The notes beneath the pieces were generated by a model. The model was given only the letters and a program-made list of their open reading frames with translations, was not told the DNA's origin and searched no databases. Of a DNA stretch of 64,000 nt, positions 48,742-58,061 are shown one piece after another. This DNA is from Leptospira hartskeerlii. GTDB lineage: Bacteria; Spirochaetota; Leptospiria; Leptospirales; Leptospiraceae. Made by a program: the position numbers and the translations under genes. Positions within the stretch are counted from its first letter, which is position 1, and every line of letters begins with the position of its first letter. Location: assembly GCF_002811475.1 (NCBI RefSeq), contig NZ_NPDL01000008.1, positions 1 to 64,000 of the forward strand, written 5' to 3'.

Positions 48742-51700
48742 CTATTTACTAGCATGGATCTCTTGTAGGGAACGAATGGTGAATCCTTTATCGGTCATTT
48801 CCACCATTCCTTTGATAAGAGCCTTGGCTGCGCTTGCTGTAGTCAAACAAGGGATCTTATAACGGATCGCTGCTTGGCGGATCGCAAAACTATCATCTCT
48901 AGTCACTCTGCTAAGAGGTGTGTTCAGTATAAGATGGATCTTGTTCTCGCGGATATAATCGAGAGCGGTCGGAAATTGGTTATCATATACCTTATTGATC
49001 TTAGAAGAAAGTATTCCATTTTCGGATAAGAACTTATGAGTCCCCTCGGTAGCGATCAGGATAAATCCTAAATCAGACAGATCTTTGATATACTTTAATA
49101 ATTCTTTTTTATCCTTATCGTTTATGGAAACGAATACCGTCCCCTGAGAAGGAAGTTCCTCTCCGGCCATGTATTGGGATTTTAAGAACGCTTCTCCTGC
49201 AGTGTCGGCGATTCCCATCACCTCTCCTGTGGATCTCATTTCAGGGCCGAGGATTGTGTCCACTCCAGGAAATTTATTAAAAGGTAATACTGCTTCCTTC
49301 ACGTTTACGGTCGGAAATGACATTTCTTTCGGAAGAGGAAGTTGTTTTAATGTCTCTCCCATCATGATACGCGTAGCGTATTTTACGATCGGATGGCCAA
49401 GTGCTTTGGATACGAAAGGAACTGTTCTAGAAGCTCGAGGGTTTACCTCGATCACATAGACAACTTCTTCTTTAACTGCGTATTGGATATTGATAAGGCC
49501 TTTGACTTGTAGTTCTAATGCAAGTGCTCTTGTTGCGCTTCTGATATCATCCAATACTTTTTTGGATAAGGATTGAGGAGGAAGAACACATGCAGAATCT
49601 CCGGAATGGATCCCGGCTTCTTCGATATGCTCCATAATACCTGCGATAAATACATCTTTGCCGTCACAAAGTGCGTCTACGTCCACTTCTACTGCGTCTT
49701 CTAAGAAGGAATCTATGAGTAGCGGCCTGTCTTCTGAAATTTCCTCAGCCTTCTCCATATACTTATCCAGCTCTTTTTCTTCGCTGATGATAAGCATCGC
49801 TCTTCCACCCAATACGTAACTCGGACGAACTAACACCGGATAGGTTATATTATTTGCGATCTTTCTAGCTTCCTCGGCCGAGGTAGCGATCCCGTTATTA
49901 GGAGAGATCAATTTCAGTTTTTCTAATACTTCAGCGAAACGTTTTCTGTCTTCCGCTCTATCAATGGAATCTGGGCTTGTTCCTAAGATCGGGACTCCCC
50001 TACTTTCTAAATCTTTTGCAAGTTTAAGTGGGGTCTGTCCGCCGAATTGAATGATCACTCCGTCCGGTTTTTCCTTTTTATAGATGTGTATCACATCCTC
50101 TAAGGTCAGAGGTTCGAAGTATAACCTGTCGGAAGTATCATAGTCGGTAGAAACTGTTTCCGGGTTAGAATTCACCATAATGGATTCCACTCCCAGATCC
50201 TGAAGAGCAAATGATGCGTGGCAGCAGCAATAATCGAACTCGATTCCTTGTCCAATACGGTTCGGCCCGCCACCCAGAATGATTACTGATTTTTTAGAAG
50301 TTACGTTTGTTTCGTCTTCTTCATCGTAAGAAGAATAAAAATAAGGAGTATAAGCTTCGAATTCTCCTGCGCAAGTATCGATCCTCTTATAGATAGGCTC
50401 TATTTTAGAAGATTCTAATACTTCTTCCAGGTTCTTTTCTTCTCTTTTGAGAATGGAACCTATCTCGGCTTTTTTCTTATCAGGAGTTTGGGAAGAAGAA
50501 AGAATTTTTTCTATCTCCGCTTTTTTAGAAAGATAAGCCAGCTGTCTGTTGGCAAATCCCGTTTTTTTCAATTTTCCTAATACAGAATTTCCTTTTTGTA
50601 TGAATTCTTTTTCTAAATTCTGTAGATCTTCGAATTGATATAAGAACCAAGGATCTATTTTGGAAAGTTCGTGGATCCTCTCTACGCTGTAACCTTCTTC
50701 CAATGCTTTTTTAACATAGAAGATCCTTTTATCATTCGGTCTGCGTAAGAATGAATCGATCCTTTCTTTTTTCTGAGGAACGGATAAAGAGTGGAATTCG
50801 ACTAACTCAGCAAAATTTCCATCTGAACCGAAACCGAATCTATCGATTTCTAGTGAGCGCATTGCTTTTTGGAAACTTTCTTTAAAAGTCCTTCCGATTG
50901 CCATGGCTTCACCCACGGCTTTCATCTGGACTCCTAGAGTGTCATCAGTTCCAGGGAACTTCTCGAAAGCAAACCTTGGGATCTTGGTCACCACATAGTC
51001 TATAGATGGTTCAAAAGAAGCAGGGGTAACTCTTGTAATATCGTTTTTGATCTCGTCCAAAGAATAACCAATGGAGAGTAACGCAGCGATCTTTGCGATC
51101 GGGAATCCTGTGGCCTTAGAAGCAAGTGCGGAAGATCTGGAAACTCGAGGATTCATCTCGATCACGATCACATCGCCGTCTTCCGGATTCACTGCGAATT
51201 GGATATTGGATCCACCTGTCTCCACTCCGATCTCCCGGATGATACTGATGGACATATCTCTTAAATTTTGGTATTCCTTATCGGAAAGAGTCTGCTGAGG
51301 AGCAACTGTGATGGAATCCCCAGTATGAACTCCCATAGGATCTATATTCTCAATAGAACAAATGATCACTACGTTATCTGCGAGGTCTCTCATGACCTCT
51401 AACTCGAATTCTTTCCAACCCAAAACGGATTGTTCTAATAATACCTGGCTAATAGGAGAAGCCTTGAGACCCTTACCAACTACTTCGTCGAAGGTCTCTT
51501 CGTCGTAGGCAATCCCGCCTCCGGTTCCACCCAGAGTGAATGCAGGCCTTACGATTAGAGGAAGTCCGATCTGAGCTTTGATCTCTGCCGCTTCTTTTAA
51601 ATTATTCGCAAGCCCGGAACGAGGGACTTTTACCCCGATCTTCTCCATTGCTCTTTTGAAAAGTTCTCTATCTTCCGCTTTTTTGATGGCGTCTATTTTG

Positions 51701-52053
51701 GCGCCTATCAGCTCTACATTATATTTTTCTAATACCCCAGCGTTATGACAGGCCAATGCAAGGTTTAACGCTGTTTGACCTCCTACGGTAGGTAGGATCG
51801 CATCCGGCTTTTCTTTTTCCAAAATTTTTTGGACGACTGAAACGGTCAAAGGTTCCACGTAAGTGGCGTCCGCAAGATCTGGATCAGTCATGATAGTAGC
51901 AGGATTGGAATTGAGAAGAATGACTCGAATTCCTTTTTCACGAAGAGCTTTGGCGGCCTGGGTGCCGGAATAGTCGAATTCACAGGCTTGGCCGATAACG
52001 ATCGGCCCGGATCCCAGGATCAGAACGGAGCGGAGATCTTCCCTTTTGGGCAT
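48742..52053 (-). CDS. carB: Carbamoyl-phosphate synthase large subunit
   Basis: This 1103-residue enzyme makes carbamoyl phosphate from bicarbonate, ammonia and two ATP. It has two homologous ATP-grasp halves: [20 protein letters not shown] and [20 protein letters not shown] begin the N and C halves, with [19 protein letters not shown] and [18 protein letters not shown] in the nucleotide sites. The C-terminal MGS regulatory domain (about 950-1103) could bind allosteric effectors. It follows the alkaline-phosphatase-fold gene by 70 bases and may belong to its operon. carA is 47 kb away, rightward. Confidence 0.97.
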   Translation of the reverse strand: MPKREDLRSVLILGSGPIVIGQACEFDYSGTQAAKALREKGIRVILLNSNPATIMTDPDLADATYVEPLTVSVVQKILEKEKPDAILPTVGGQTALNLALACHNAGVLEKYNVELIGAKIDAIKKAEDRELFKRAMEKIGVKVPRSGLANNLKEAAEIKAQIGLPLIVRPAFTLGGTGGGIAYDEETFDEVVGKGLKASPISQVLLEQSVLGWKEFELEVMRDLADNVVIICSIENIDPMGVHTGDSITVAPQQTLSDKEYQNLRDMSISIIREIGVETGGSNIQFAVNPEDGDVIVIEMNPRVSRSSALASKATGFPIAKIAALLSIGYSLDEIKNDITRVTPASFEPSIDYVVTKIPRFAFEKFPGTDDTLGVQMKAVGEAMAIGRTFKESFQKAMRSLEIDRFGFGSDGNFAELVEFHSLSVPQKKERIDSFLRRPNDKRIFYVKKALEEGYSVERIHELSKIDPWFLYQFEDLQNLEKEFIQKGNSVLGKLKKTGFANRQLAYLSKKAEIEKILSSSQTPDKKKAEIGSILKREEKNLEEVLESSKIEPIYKRIDTCAGEFEAYTPYFYSSYDEEDETNVTSKKSVIILGGGPNRIGQGIEFDYCCCHASFALQDLGVESIMVNSNPETVSTDYDTSDRLYFEPLTLEDVIHIYKKEKPDGVIIQFGGQTPLKLAKDLESRGVPILGTSPDSIDRAEDRKRFAEVLEKLKLISPNNGIATSAEEARKIANNITYPVLVRPSYVLGGRAMLIISEEKELDKYMEKAEEISEDRPLLIDSFLEDAVEVDVDALCDGKDVFIAGIMEHIEEAGIHSGDSACVLPPQSLSKKVLDDIRSATRALALELQVKGLINIQYAVKEEVVYVIEVNPRASRTVPFVSKALGHPIVKYATRIMMGETLKQLPLPKEMSFPTVNVKEAVLPFNKFPGVDTILGPEMRSTGEVMGIADTAGEAFLKSQYMAGEELPSQGTVFVSINDKDKKELLKYIKDLSDLGFILIATEGTHKFLSENGILSSKINKVYDNQFPTALDYIRENKIHLILNTPLSRVTRDDSFAIRQAAIRYKIPCLTTASAAKALIKGMVEMTDKGFTIRSLQEIHASK

Positions 52054-52123
52054 ATTATTTCCAGGATTTTTATTCTGGTCTGTACTTCAAGTCTTTCCGA
52101 AGCAGAAAGAAAAAACAGTTCGA

Positions 52124-54385
52124 TCAAGGATCTGTTTTTGGTAGGAAATAGTCTCCCGCCTTCTTCCATTTTCCAGAACCTACCAGTAGGAGTTCCAACT
52201 TACGCTGCAAATCTCCACAATAAGAAGCCGGAAGCGGATTCGTGTTCCATGGATCGGAAATCCGATCGTAACAGACATATAAAACTCCATTTGGACTTGG
52301 AACATAGATCAGCTTTTTGGTCCTGGTTTGGAGCATTCTATGTTTGGAAAATAGGACAGTCTCTTTCGCGTAAGGATCGGAAACAGTCACACTATTCCCG
52401 TCATTCGGATCGATTGTATGTAGTTCCAAAATATTCGGATAACGGATCCTATCTTTTTGAAAAAAATGATCTCCCCGATCCGAAAACCAAATCCCAGTCT
52501 CCGAATAGACTGAGCGATCCTCCGCCCAATTATCTTGTTTAGGGAGTTTGGTTAGGTCCTTTCCCCGGAGAGATAATCCCTCGCCAGTAGGAACTCCCAC
52601 AATTGACAAGATCGTTGGAAACACGTCTATGGAACTCGTAATTCCTTTAAAATTGCGAATTTCTTTTCTTTCGAACGATTTGGGAAACTTGATGATGAGA
52701 GGGATCTTGGTAACACCTTCTCCTCTCAAATGTTCTCCATGGCCGTGACTATGATCCTCTTCAAATAAGGACTCTCCATGATCGGAGGTAAGAATGATAA
52801 GTGTATCGTCGTATAAATTTCTACTTTTCAGTTCTTCCAAAATTTTCCCGACTGAAAAATCAAAAGCGGTCAGAGAGGCGGAATAGATAGAACGTATCTG
52901 TTCTTGTTCTTTTTTATCAGGCTTCTCCGAATTACTCGGATCCACGAAACGGAAATATTTAGAAGGTCCGTAATAGTGGCGATCAGTATTCTTATAAAAA
53001 GGATAAGGTGGACTATAAGGGAAATGAGTTACCGAAGAAAAATACAGAGCAAAAAATGGACGATCCTTTTTATCGAAGACGGAAAATAGATCGGGAAGAA
53101 CGCGAGAATCGTCGCCCAGGCTCGGAAGAGATCGGATAGAAGAAAGATATTCGCCTCCTCCAAAAAAAGTCCCGGTCAAAACAGGAAGAAAAAAAACCTG
53201 AGACTCAATCGTTCTTTGTTGGGTCAATGTCTCCGCGCTGAAATTAGGAGCGTATACATTTTGGAACCCCCAGTTCGCTCTAGGAAAAATATCCCCCGCA
53301 AAAGAAGACACAGCAAATGTTCTATGAGATTTTCCTAAAATACCTGGAAGTGTGGGAACGGAATTCCCTAATTTAGAACGATCTTCTTTATCCGGGAACA
53401 TATCCTGGATCCCATGTTCAAAAGAATATCTTCCACTTAGAAAATCCGCCCAAGAAGGAAATGTTCTAGGAATTGTAGAATGATGATCCAAAAACACAAG
53501 AGACTCGGAAGCCAATTGATCTATATTCGGAGTTTTATCTTTCTCACCTGTTACGAAGCCTAACTGGTCCTGGCGGACGCTGTCTGCAGAAATGATAAGC
53601 ACATTCGTATTGGAAGAATGTTCCAAGGCATCTTTAGATATGGCATCCTTTGGCTGATATCCTGCAAAAAATGAAAATACAAAACCTGAGAGTGCAACAG
53701 CCGCAAAGATCAGATCCTTTTTAGAACGAGAAAATCGAATATCTAAAGTATAAAAAGCGGAGGCGCATAAAACACCCCAAGCAGATCCGAAAAGATGAAA
53801 GGAGAAGAAGAATATTATAAAAACAGTATATCTGATCGACGATACATAAGATTTGGATTTCCAAAAATACGATCCTGTCCGAGCTACTTGAACGGCTAAA
53901 AATAAAAATAGAACTGTTTTAAAGAAAAAGGGAAAAAAATGGTCCGTAATAAAATATAAAAAACCGACCATCCAAGAATGTCTATAATAGAAAAATTCTC
54001 CATATACTTGAGGGTATTCAGAAACGGATCCACAAAACAAAAGGAACAATACGGAAAAGAGAATTAAATAAATTTTATATATCTCAATCTTCTTTCCTTT
54101 TTTCCATTCCGAAAAATCAGGACCTAAAAATAAAATCGCCACCCCTACAAAAAATGCATAAGAAGAAACGAATACCCCGCCTAAGTCTCTCAGTAATAAA
54201 GGGATCAATCCATAGAAAAGAGAAATAAATTCGCTGATATCCACTCCCATTACATGCAAGGAAGTATTGGTAAGAAGACAAAGAAGGGTCAGAACAAACA
54301 CGAAAATCCCCGAATGGATCCAAGGATTTCCGGAGTTAAACTCTGATCGGATGAGGTTTTTAAATTTAGGCCAGAACTCGGACAT
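52124..54385 (-). CDS. Membrane sulfatase/phosphotransferase-fold enzyme
   Basis: This is a 753-residue inner-membrane protein. About six or seven membrane helices fill residues 25-240, and the alkaline-phosphatase/sulfatase catalytic domain covers about 260-700. Metal-binding Asp268 lies in IISADSVRQDQ. The usual sulfatase nucleophile region (C/S-x-P-S-R) reads TFPSWADFLSGR, with Thr308. Formylglycine chemistry needs Cys or Ser, so a Thr nucleophile suggests a phospho- or phosphoglycerol-transferase or phosphodiesterase like LtaS, not a true sulfatase. ILTSDHGESLFEEDHSHGHG is the second metal site. Its start overlaps rsmD by 20 bases. Confidence 0.82.
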   Translation of the reverse strand: MSEFWPKFKNLIRSEFNSGNPWIHSGIFVFVLTLLCLLTNTSLHVMGVDISEFISLFYGLIPLLLRDLGGVFVSSYAFFVGVAILFLGPDFSEWKKGKKIEIYKIYLILFSVLFLLFCGSVSEYPQVYGEFFYYRHSWMVGFLYFITDHFFPFFFKTVLFLFLAVQVARTGSYFWKSKSYVSSIRYTVFIIFFFSFHLFGSAWGVLCASAFYTLDIRFSRSKKDLIFAAVALSGFVFSFFAGYQPKDAISKDALEHSSNTNVLIISADSVRQDQLGFVTGEKDKTPNIDQLASESLVFLDHHSTIPRTFPSWADFLSGRYSFEHGIQDMFPDKEDRSKLGNSVPTLPGILGKSHRTFAVSSFAGDIFPRANWGFQNVYAPNFSAETLTQQRTIESQVFFLPVLTGTFFGGGEYLSSIRSLPSLGDDSRVLPDLFSVFDKKDRPFFALYFSSVTHFPYSPPYPFYKNTDRHYYGPSKYFRFVDPSNSEKPDKKEQEQIRSIYSASLTAFDFSVGKILEELKSRNLYDDTLIILTSDHGESLFEEDHSHGHGEHLRGEGVTKIPLIIKFPKSFERKEIRNFKGITSSIDVFPTILSIVGVPTGEGLSLRGKDLTKLPKQDNWAEDRSVYSETGIWFSDRGDHFFQKDRIRYPNILELHTIDPNDGNSVTVSDPYAKETVLFSKHRMLQTRTKKLIYVPSPNGVLYVCYDRISDPWNTNPLPASYCGDLQRKLELLLVGSGKWKKAGDYFLPKTDP
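52185..52200. repeat. TGTAGGA-type palindrome near the 3' end of the phosphatase-fold gene
   Basis: AGTAGGAGTTCCAACT lies inside the coding region 52124-54385, read as part of KLELLLVGS. A further, weaker member, CAGTAGGAACTCCCACAATT, lies at 52586-52605 and is read as V-G-V-P-T-G. Confidence 0.6.
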
Positions 54386-54959
54386 TCAAAGTATTCCTGC
54401 CGAAAGAACGAGGAGAAAATCCTTCCCAGTTCAAAGGAAGAGGAGACTGCACAATGATAGCCACCACACCTGGTTCGTTTTGGGCGATCTCTTCTACTAC
54501 TTTTTTCAGTTTTTCAGTCTTCTTATCCCAGAAAGAATAAGGGGGATCCATAAAATACACTTTTGTTTTTTCAGGAATATCGAATCCTGAATAGAATCGA
54601 AACGCATCTTTACGTAAAACTAAATGAGGTTTTCCTAATTTATCCAAAACACCTTTCAGACTTTCGAATCTGTCCCAGGCAAGTTCCAAAAATACCGCTC
54701 TTGCAAAACCTCTACTCAAGGATTCGATCCCCATTTGCCCGGAACCAGCAAATAGGTCTATAAATGCGGATTCTTCCAAGTTAAAACGACCTTGCAGTTG
54801 TAAAGACTCAATGATATCAAATAATGATTTTTTAATGATTGCAGGAGTAAAATTACTCTTACCCTCAGGACTCACCGGAGAAGGAATTAATCTCCCCTTT
54901 AATTCCCCGGTTTGGATCCTTAAACCCTTTGAACCTTTTAATTTTTTTCCCGGTTTCAT
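54366..54959 (-). CDS. rsmD: 16S rRNA (guanine(966)-N(2))-methyltransferase
   Basis: This is a 197-residue Rossmann methyltransferase that modifies G966 of 16S rRNA. The SAM motif is FIDLFAGSGQMG at residues 66-77, and the catalytic DPPY is at 138-141 in VYFMDPPYSFWD. The N-terminal LRIQTGELKGRLIPSP and TPAIIKKSLFDII elements are typical. The gene start overlaps the previous gene by ATGA (54956-54959) and its end overlaps the next by 20 bases. Confidence 0.95.
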   Translation of the reverse strand: MKPGKKLKGSKGLRIQTGELKGRLIPSPVSPEGKSNFTPAIIKKSLFDIIESLQLQGRFNLEESAFIDLFAGSGQMGIESLSRGFARAVFLELAWDRFESLKGVLDKLGKPHLVLRKDAFRFYSGFDIPEKTKVYFMDPPYSFWDKKTEKLKKVVEEIAQNEPGVVAIIVQSPLPLNWEGFSPRSFGRNTLNVRVLA

Positions 54960-55522
54960 TTTTCCTCTTTTCTCTTTTCCAGACCTATTTCTAGGATCCG
55001 GATGCGCTTTCCCAATTTAGAATCCGCGGGCACAGATTTAAGTTTTGTCAAAACGGAACTCGCCGCCTCGTATTCCTGAGAAGAATACAATATACATGCA
55101 TATGTGTAAACACCTTCGGAGTACCGAACAGAAGACTCTCCCTTATTCAGGAAAATTTTTCCCCAGCGAGTCCCTGATTCATAAGATTCTAAAACCAATG
55201 CACGCTCTAAAAATAGAAAAACGGAATTATAAAAAATAGAAGGTTGTTCCTTCGACCTAGAATAAATACTTAAAAGAGTTTTATCTATCTCTTCTAAACT
55301 GGATTCAGAAGCAACATATAGTAATAGGATCTTATAATCCAATTCTCCGGATCGAAGACCCGATCTGGAGACTTTTACTAAGGTATCGTAGTTTCCCTTT
55401 TTATAATATTCATACACTTGATCGAAATCAACCGAATGAATAGGGATCGCGAATAAAAAGATTACAGTAAGTATTAGGAAAGCGGCCCGAAACGATGCTT
55501 TAGAAAAAAAGCCGGACCGCAA
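54956..55522 (-). CDS. Exported hypothetical protein, possibly TPR-like
   Basis: A protein of about 189 residues with a probable signal peptide (FRAAFLILTVIFLFAIPIHS), then helix-rich sequence such as VYEYYKKGNYDTLVKVSRSG and SQEYEAASSVLTKLKS, which resembles tetratricopeptide-type repeats. I start it at TTG 55522, 5 bases after the stop of the zinc-ribbon gene, because this gives a normal signal peptide. A TTG at 55567 or GTG at 55558 would overlap that gene and add a long N-terminal extension. No convincing ribosome site exists for any choice. Function unknown. Confidence 0.6.
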   Translation of the reverse strand: MRSGFFSKASFRAAFLILTVIFLFAIPIHSVDFDQVYEYYKKGNYDTLVKVSRSGLRSGELDYKILLLYVASESSLEEIDKTLLSIYSRSKEQPSIFYNSVFLFLERALVLESYESGTRWGKIFLNKGESSVRYSEGVYTYACILYSSQEYEAASSVLTKLKSVPADSKLGKRIRILEIGLEKRKEEK

Positions 55523-55527
55523 AAAGA

Positions 55528-55719
55528 TTAAAGCTCGATTACGTTTGAAGAGCCACACATGGAGCAAATATGATTTTCTGGGCCGTCATAGGATCCTTCC
55601 GTATCATCTTCCCAACGATGATCACAGTCCTCGCATACAAAAGTTACGGCGTCCTCGTCGAGGTAATCCTCGTCGCCACCTGTTTCGTAATCCTCGTCAA
55701 AATCATAATTATAAGGCAT
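55528..55719 (-). CDS. Small acidic zinc-ribbon protein
   Basis: This 63-residue protein has two CxxC knuckles: FVCEDCDHRW and HICSMCGSSNV, separated by about 20 residues, a typical four-cysteine zinc ribbon. The first about 25 residues are strongly acidic (FDEDYETGGDEDYLDED), and the ending SSNVIEL is also common in regulators of this type. It heads the operon leading to rsmD and the membrane enzyme. The target of binding is unknown. Confidence 0.75.
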   Translation of the reverse strand: MPYNYDFDEDYETGGDEDYLDEDAVTFVCEDCDHRWEDDTEGSYDGPENHICSMCGSSNVIEL

Positions 55720-55760
55720 ATTTACACGGAATCCAGGAGGGGTCCGAGAGTCAAGCTAGA

Positions 55761-55774
55761 GTAGGAACTCCTAC
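55761..55774. repeat. TGTAGGA-type palindrome in the divergent intergenic region
   Basis: GTAGGAACTCCTAC has 6-bp complementary arms around a 2-base centre. It lies between the divergent zinc-ribbon gene (start 55719) and the gene starting at 55826. Confidence 0.7.
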
Positions 55775-55825
55775 CCCAAAAAATAAGTGAAAGGTCCGGG
55801 CTTTTTTTAGAATCTGACTTTATAC

Positions 55826-56818
55826 ATGCTCTACCAAGCCAACCACAGAAGTTACAGAAAAAAAGCGAATTACAAACCGTTAGTGTTCTTTTTGATCCTA
55901 CTAGGTTTAGCGGGGATCGCATTTTTTTTCAGGCAAGATATCAAAAACCTGTTCGCAGGAGATAGACGTTTACTTCTCGAAAAGGAAAGAAAGCTACTCC
56001 AAGAAGGGATCGTAAAAGGTGAGCCAAAAGAAGGAGAGATCAAAGAATTCAAATCTACAGCCAAAGATTTTGTGACTTCTAATCCTAAAGAAGGGATCTC
56101 TTATCATTATGCGGCTCTTTCGGGATATTACGAATTTTTACTATTAGGTTTTAGGTTCGATTCGGTTACTCTTTCAAAAATTGCATACACAGGCTTCCAG
56201 GAATTTTTAGAGCAAGATAGTTCTTATCTTCCTCTTGTAGAAGATTCATATAGACAGGCATTAAGAGCGCAGGCAATTGATCCTGAATTTTTAGAATCGA
56301 CAGACAATCGTTATTTAATCGCGTTCGGAGAATCTATCCGACAGAAATTGAGTCGTTCTGCATTAAACAAACTTCTGATCTCTATAGAACCGGAAAAATT
56401 GAGTCCTGAATTAAAGTCGGGCTATGCTTGGACCTGCTTGGTAGGAAGCGCACTTTCCGGGAACACGGAATTCTTAAAAAAAATACTCTCTAGGCAGGAC
56501 ATCTCAGGTTCCCTATTACTTTCTGCAAGAGAGTCCGATTTTCTGATCGCATTGTCTGAATTTAGAGCGGGACAATATGTTTCTTCTTTAAATTATCTAA
56601 GAAGGGTCAAGAACACTAACGACGATTTTCTAACTGGAAGTTCTAAAATTTTAGAGGCAAGGATATTCTATTACCAAAATCTTTCTCCGAAAGCGATCGT
56701 ATTATTGGAAGAATATTATCCAAATTCTGGGGACAGAAAGGAAGAAGTTCTGCAACTTGCAAGAGAGATACTTTCCAAAAACCAAACCCTGAAGACCAAA
56801 TTGCCCATAGAGGATTAA
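55826..56818 (+). CDS. Membrane-anchored hypothetical protein
   Basis: This is a 330-residue protein with a basic N terminus and one membrane helix (about residues 22-38, LVFFLILLGLAGIAFFF). A periplasmic helix-rich region follows (ERKLLQEGIVKGE, EDSYRQALRAQAIDPEF, ALSEFRAGQYVSSLNYLRRV, SPKAIVLLEEYYP), with alternating helices resembling tetratricopeptide-like repeats. No enzyme motif is visible. The start is ATG 55826 without a clear ribosome site. The lipoprotein gene follows 4 bases later, so they are probably co-transcribed. Confidence 0.65.
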   Translation: MLYQANHRSYRKKANYKPLVFFLILLGLAGIAFFFRQDIKNLFAGDRRLLLEKERKLLQEGIVKGEPKEGEIKEFKSTAKDFVTSNPKEGISYHYAALSGYYEFLLLGFRFDSVTLSKIAYTGFQEFLEQDSSYLPLVEDSYRQALRAQAIDPEFLESTDNRYLIAFGESIRQKLSRSALNKLLISIEPEKLSPELKSGYAWTCLVGSALSGNTEFLKKILSRQDISGSLLLSARESDFLIALSEFRAGQYVSSLNYLRRVKNTNDDFLTGSSKILEARIFYYQNLSPKAIVLLEEYYPNSGDRKEEVLQLAREILSKNQTLKTKLPIED

Positions 56819-56822
56819 GAAA

Positions 56823-57182
56823 ATGAAATATTCTCTCTCCCTAATATTTTTAGTCGTTTTAGGATGTGGAGTAAAACCGGTTCCGCCTCCTGCGGGAAAA
56901 TTCTGCGAACCTATGCTCAAAAACACACAATGTGTATTTCTGGACTTCAGAAATTCTAAGGCGATCTTAGAAGATAAGGAATATCCAATGAAGTCCACAA
57001 GTACCTTGAATTTTTCCTATAAAGTAGACGAAGTCTTTTATGAAGTGGAAGTCCTGAATGAAAACCGGGTCAAGATCACAGGTACGAACGGATTCCAAAA
57101 AACATTATTAAAATTAAAAGATAAAGACGAGAGAAAAAAAGAATACGCTAAACTTTGGAAGGCAATCAAAGACCTTTTCTAA
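56823..57182 (+). CDS. Putative lipoprotein
   Basis: This 119-residue protein has signal sequence MKYSLSLIFLVVLGC with the probable lipidated Cys15, then GVKPVPPPAGKF and a small beta-rich domain. GAGG is 8 bases before the ATG. The mature part contains FCEPMLKNTQCVFL, two cysteines that may pair, and ends in a basic helix (KDERKKEYAKLWKAIKDLF). I do not recognise a domain. It is coupled to the preceding membrane-anchored gene and ends 2 bases before the convergent toxin gene. Confidence 0.7.
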   Translation: MKYSLSLIFLVVLGCGVKPVPPPAGKFCEPMLKNTQCVFLDFRNSKAILEDKEYPMKSTSTLNFSYKVDEVFYEVEVLNENRVKITGTNGFQKTLLKLKDKDERKKEYAKLWKAIKDLF

Positions 57183-57184
57183 GC

Positions 57185-57595
57185 TTATATAGAAATTACT
57201 TTTAAGTTTCCCTTTTTGCCGTATTTAATGATTTCTTTATCCTTAGTGACAAGCTCTGCATTTAAAACTCTCGCAGTTGCCACGATCATTCTATCCGCTG
57301 GATCTCCGTGAAAGGAGTCTGGCAAGTTTACACTTTCTACAATTACTTCAGGACTTAAGCGATAAGGCTGGATGCCGGGAGCATTGTATGCATCTTGCAG
57401 CCATCGATTTAATGTTCCGGAGATCTGTATCCTTTTTTTGGAAACAAGCATCCCCACTTCCCAACCGGATATTTCGGAGATGAATATTCCTCTATGAGGA
57501 ATATGTCTGTATAATTTCCTAAGAATGGGTTCTTTTTCCATTTTAGGATCTCCTTCCATAAGCCAAATCCATGCGTGAGTATCCAAAACGATCAT
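57185..57595 (-). CDS. PIN-domain toxin (VapC-type)
   Basis: This is a 136-residue PIN-domain ribonuclease of the VapC class. The acidic catalytic set is visible: Asp5 in MIVLDTHAWIWL, Glu46 in SGWEVGML, Asp101 in GDPADRMIVATA, and Asp119 in LVTKDKEI. Its RNA substrate is unknown. The antitoxin gene ends directly at its start (57596), so expression is coupled. The D-T-H-A-W-I-W start is a common subgroup signature. Confidence 0.94.
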   Translation of the reverse strand: MIVLDTHAWIWLMEGDPKMEKEPILRKLYRHIPHRGIFISEISGWEVGMLVSKKRIQISGTLNRWLQDAYNAPGIQPYRLSPEVIVESVNLPDSFHGDPADRMIVATARVLNAELVTKDKEIIKYGKKGNLKVISI

Positions 57596-57826
57596 CTATT
57601 TAAGATCCGCGTCCCAACGTAAACCTAGGCTCGGAACGATATCTTCGTTCTCTATGATCCGTCCTTTTAGATAACCGAATAAGCGGGCCGCTGTGCTGTC
57701 TTTTATAGTCACGAGTTTAGCCACTGGTTTTCCATGTTTAGTGATAATCACTTCTTCCTGGGTTTCCTGGACTCTGTCCATAAGACTCAGGCATTTGGTT
57801 TTAAATTCTGCTGCAGAAAGTTGCAT
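57596..57826 (-). CDS. Phd/YefM-type antitoxin
   Basis: This 76-residue antitoxin begins with QLSAAEFKTKCLSLMDRV, a typical Phd/YefM N-terminal DNA-binding region, followed by EEVIITKHGKPVAKLV (the core strand) and an extended C-terminal part that would wrap the toxin. It precedes the PIN toxin with no gap and should autoregulate. Upstream DNA (57827-57960) is AT-rich, with no certain operator. Confidence 0.93.
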   Translation of the reverse strand: MQLSAAEFKTKCLSLMDRVQETQEEVIITKHGKPVAKLVTIKDSTAARLFGYLKGRIIENEDIVPSLGLRWDADLK

Positions 57827-58061
57827 GCCTCAAATCATAATATGACCAGTCACAGATGTCCAGTTTTTTTATCCGAATAAGACGGAATCTTTGTTCTCGA
57901 GAGAATTTTCAAAAATCTTTTTAGAAAAACCAATTCTGCTCGCACGCTACTCGAATGAGTGATGTCGACATTCTTCTGTGAAATAATTCCAGAAGAACCG
58001 ACCGGATCGCAAAAAATGCTCGCTGGAACTTCTTTTTTCTCCCCTATTGATTTCTACGTAT

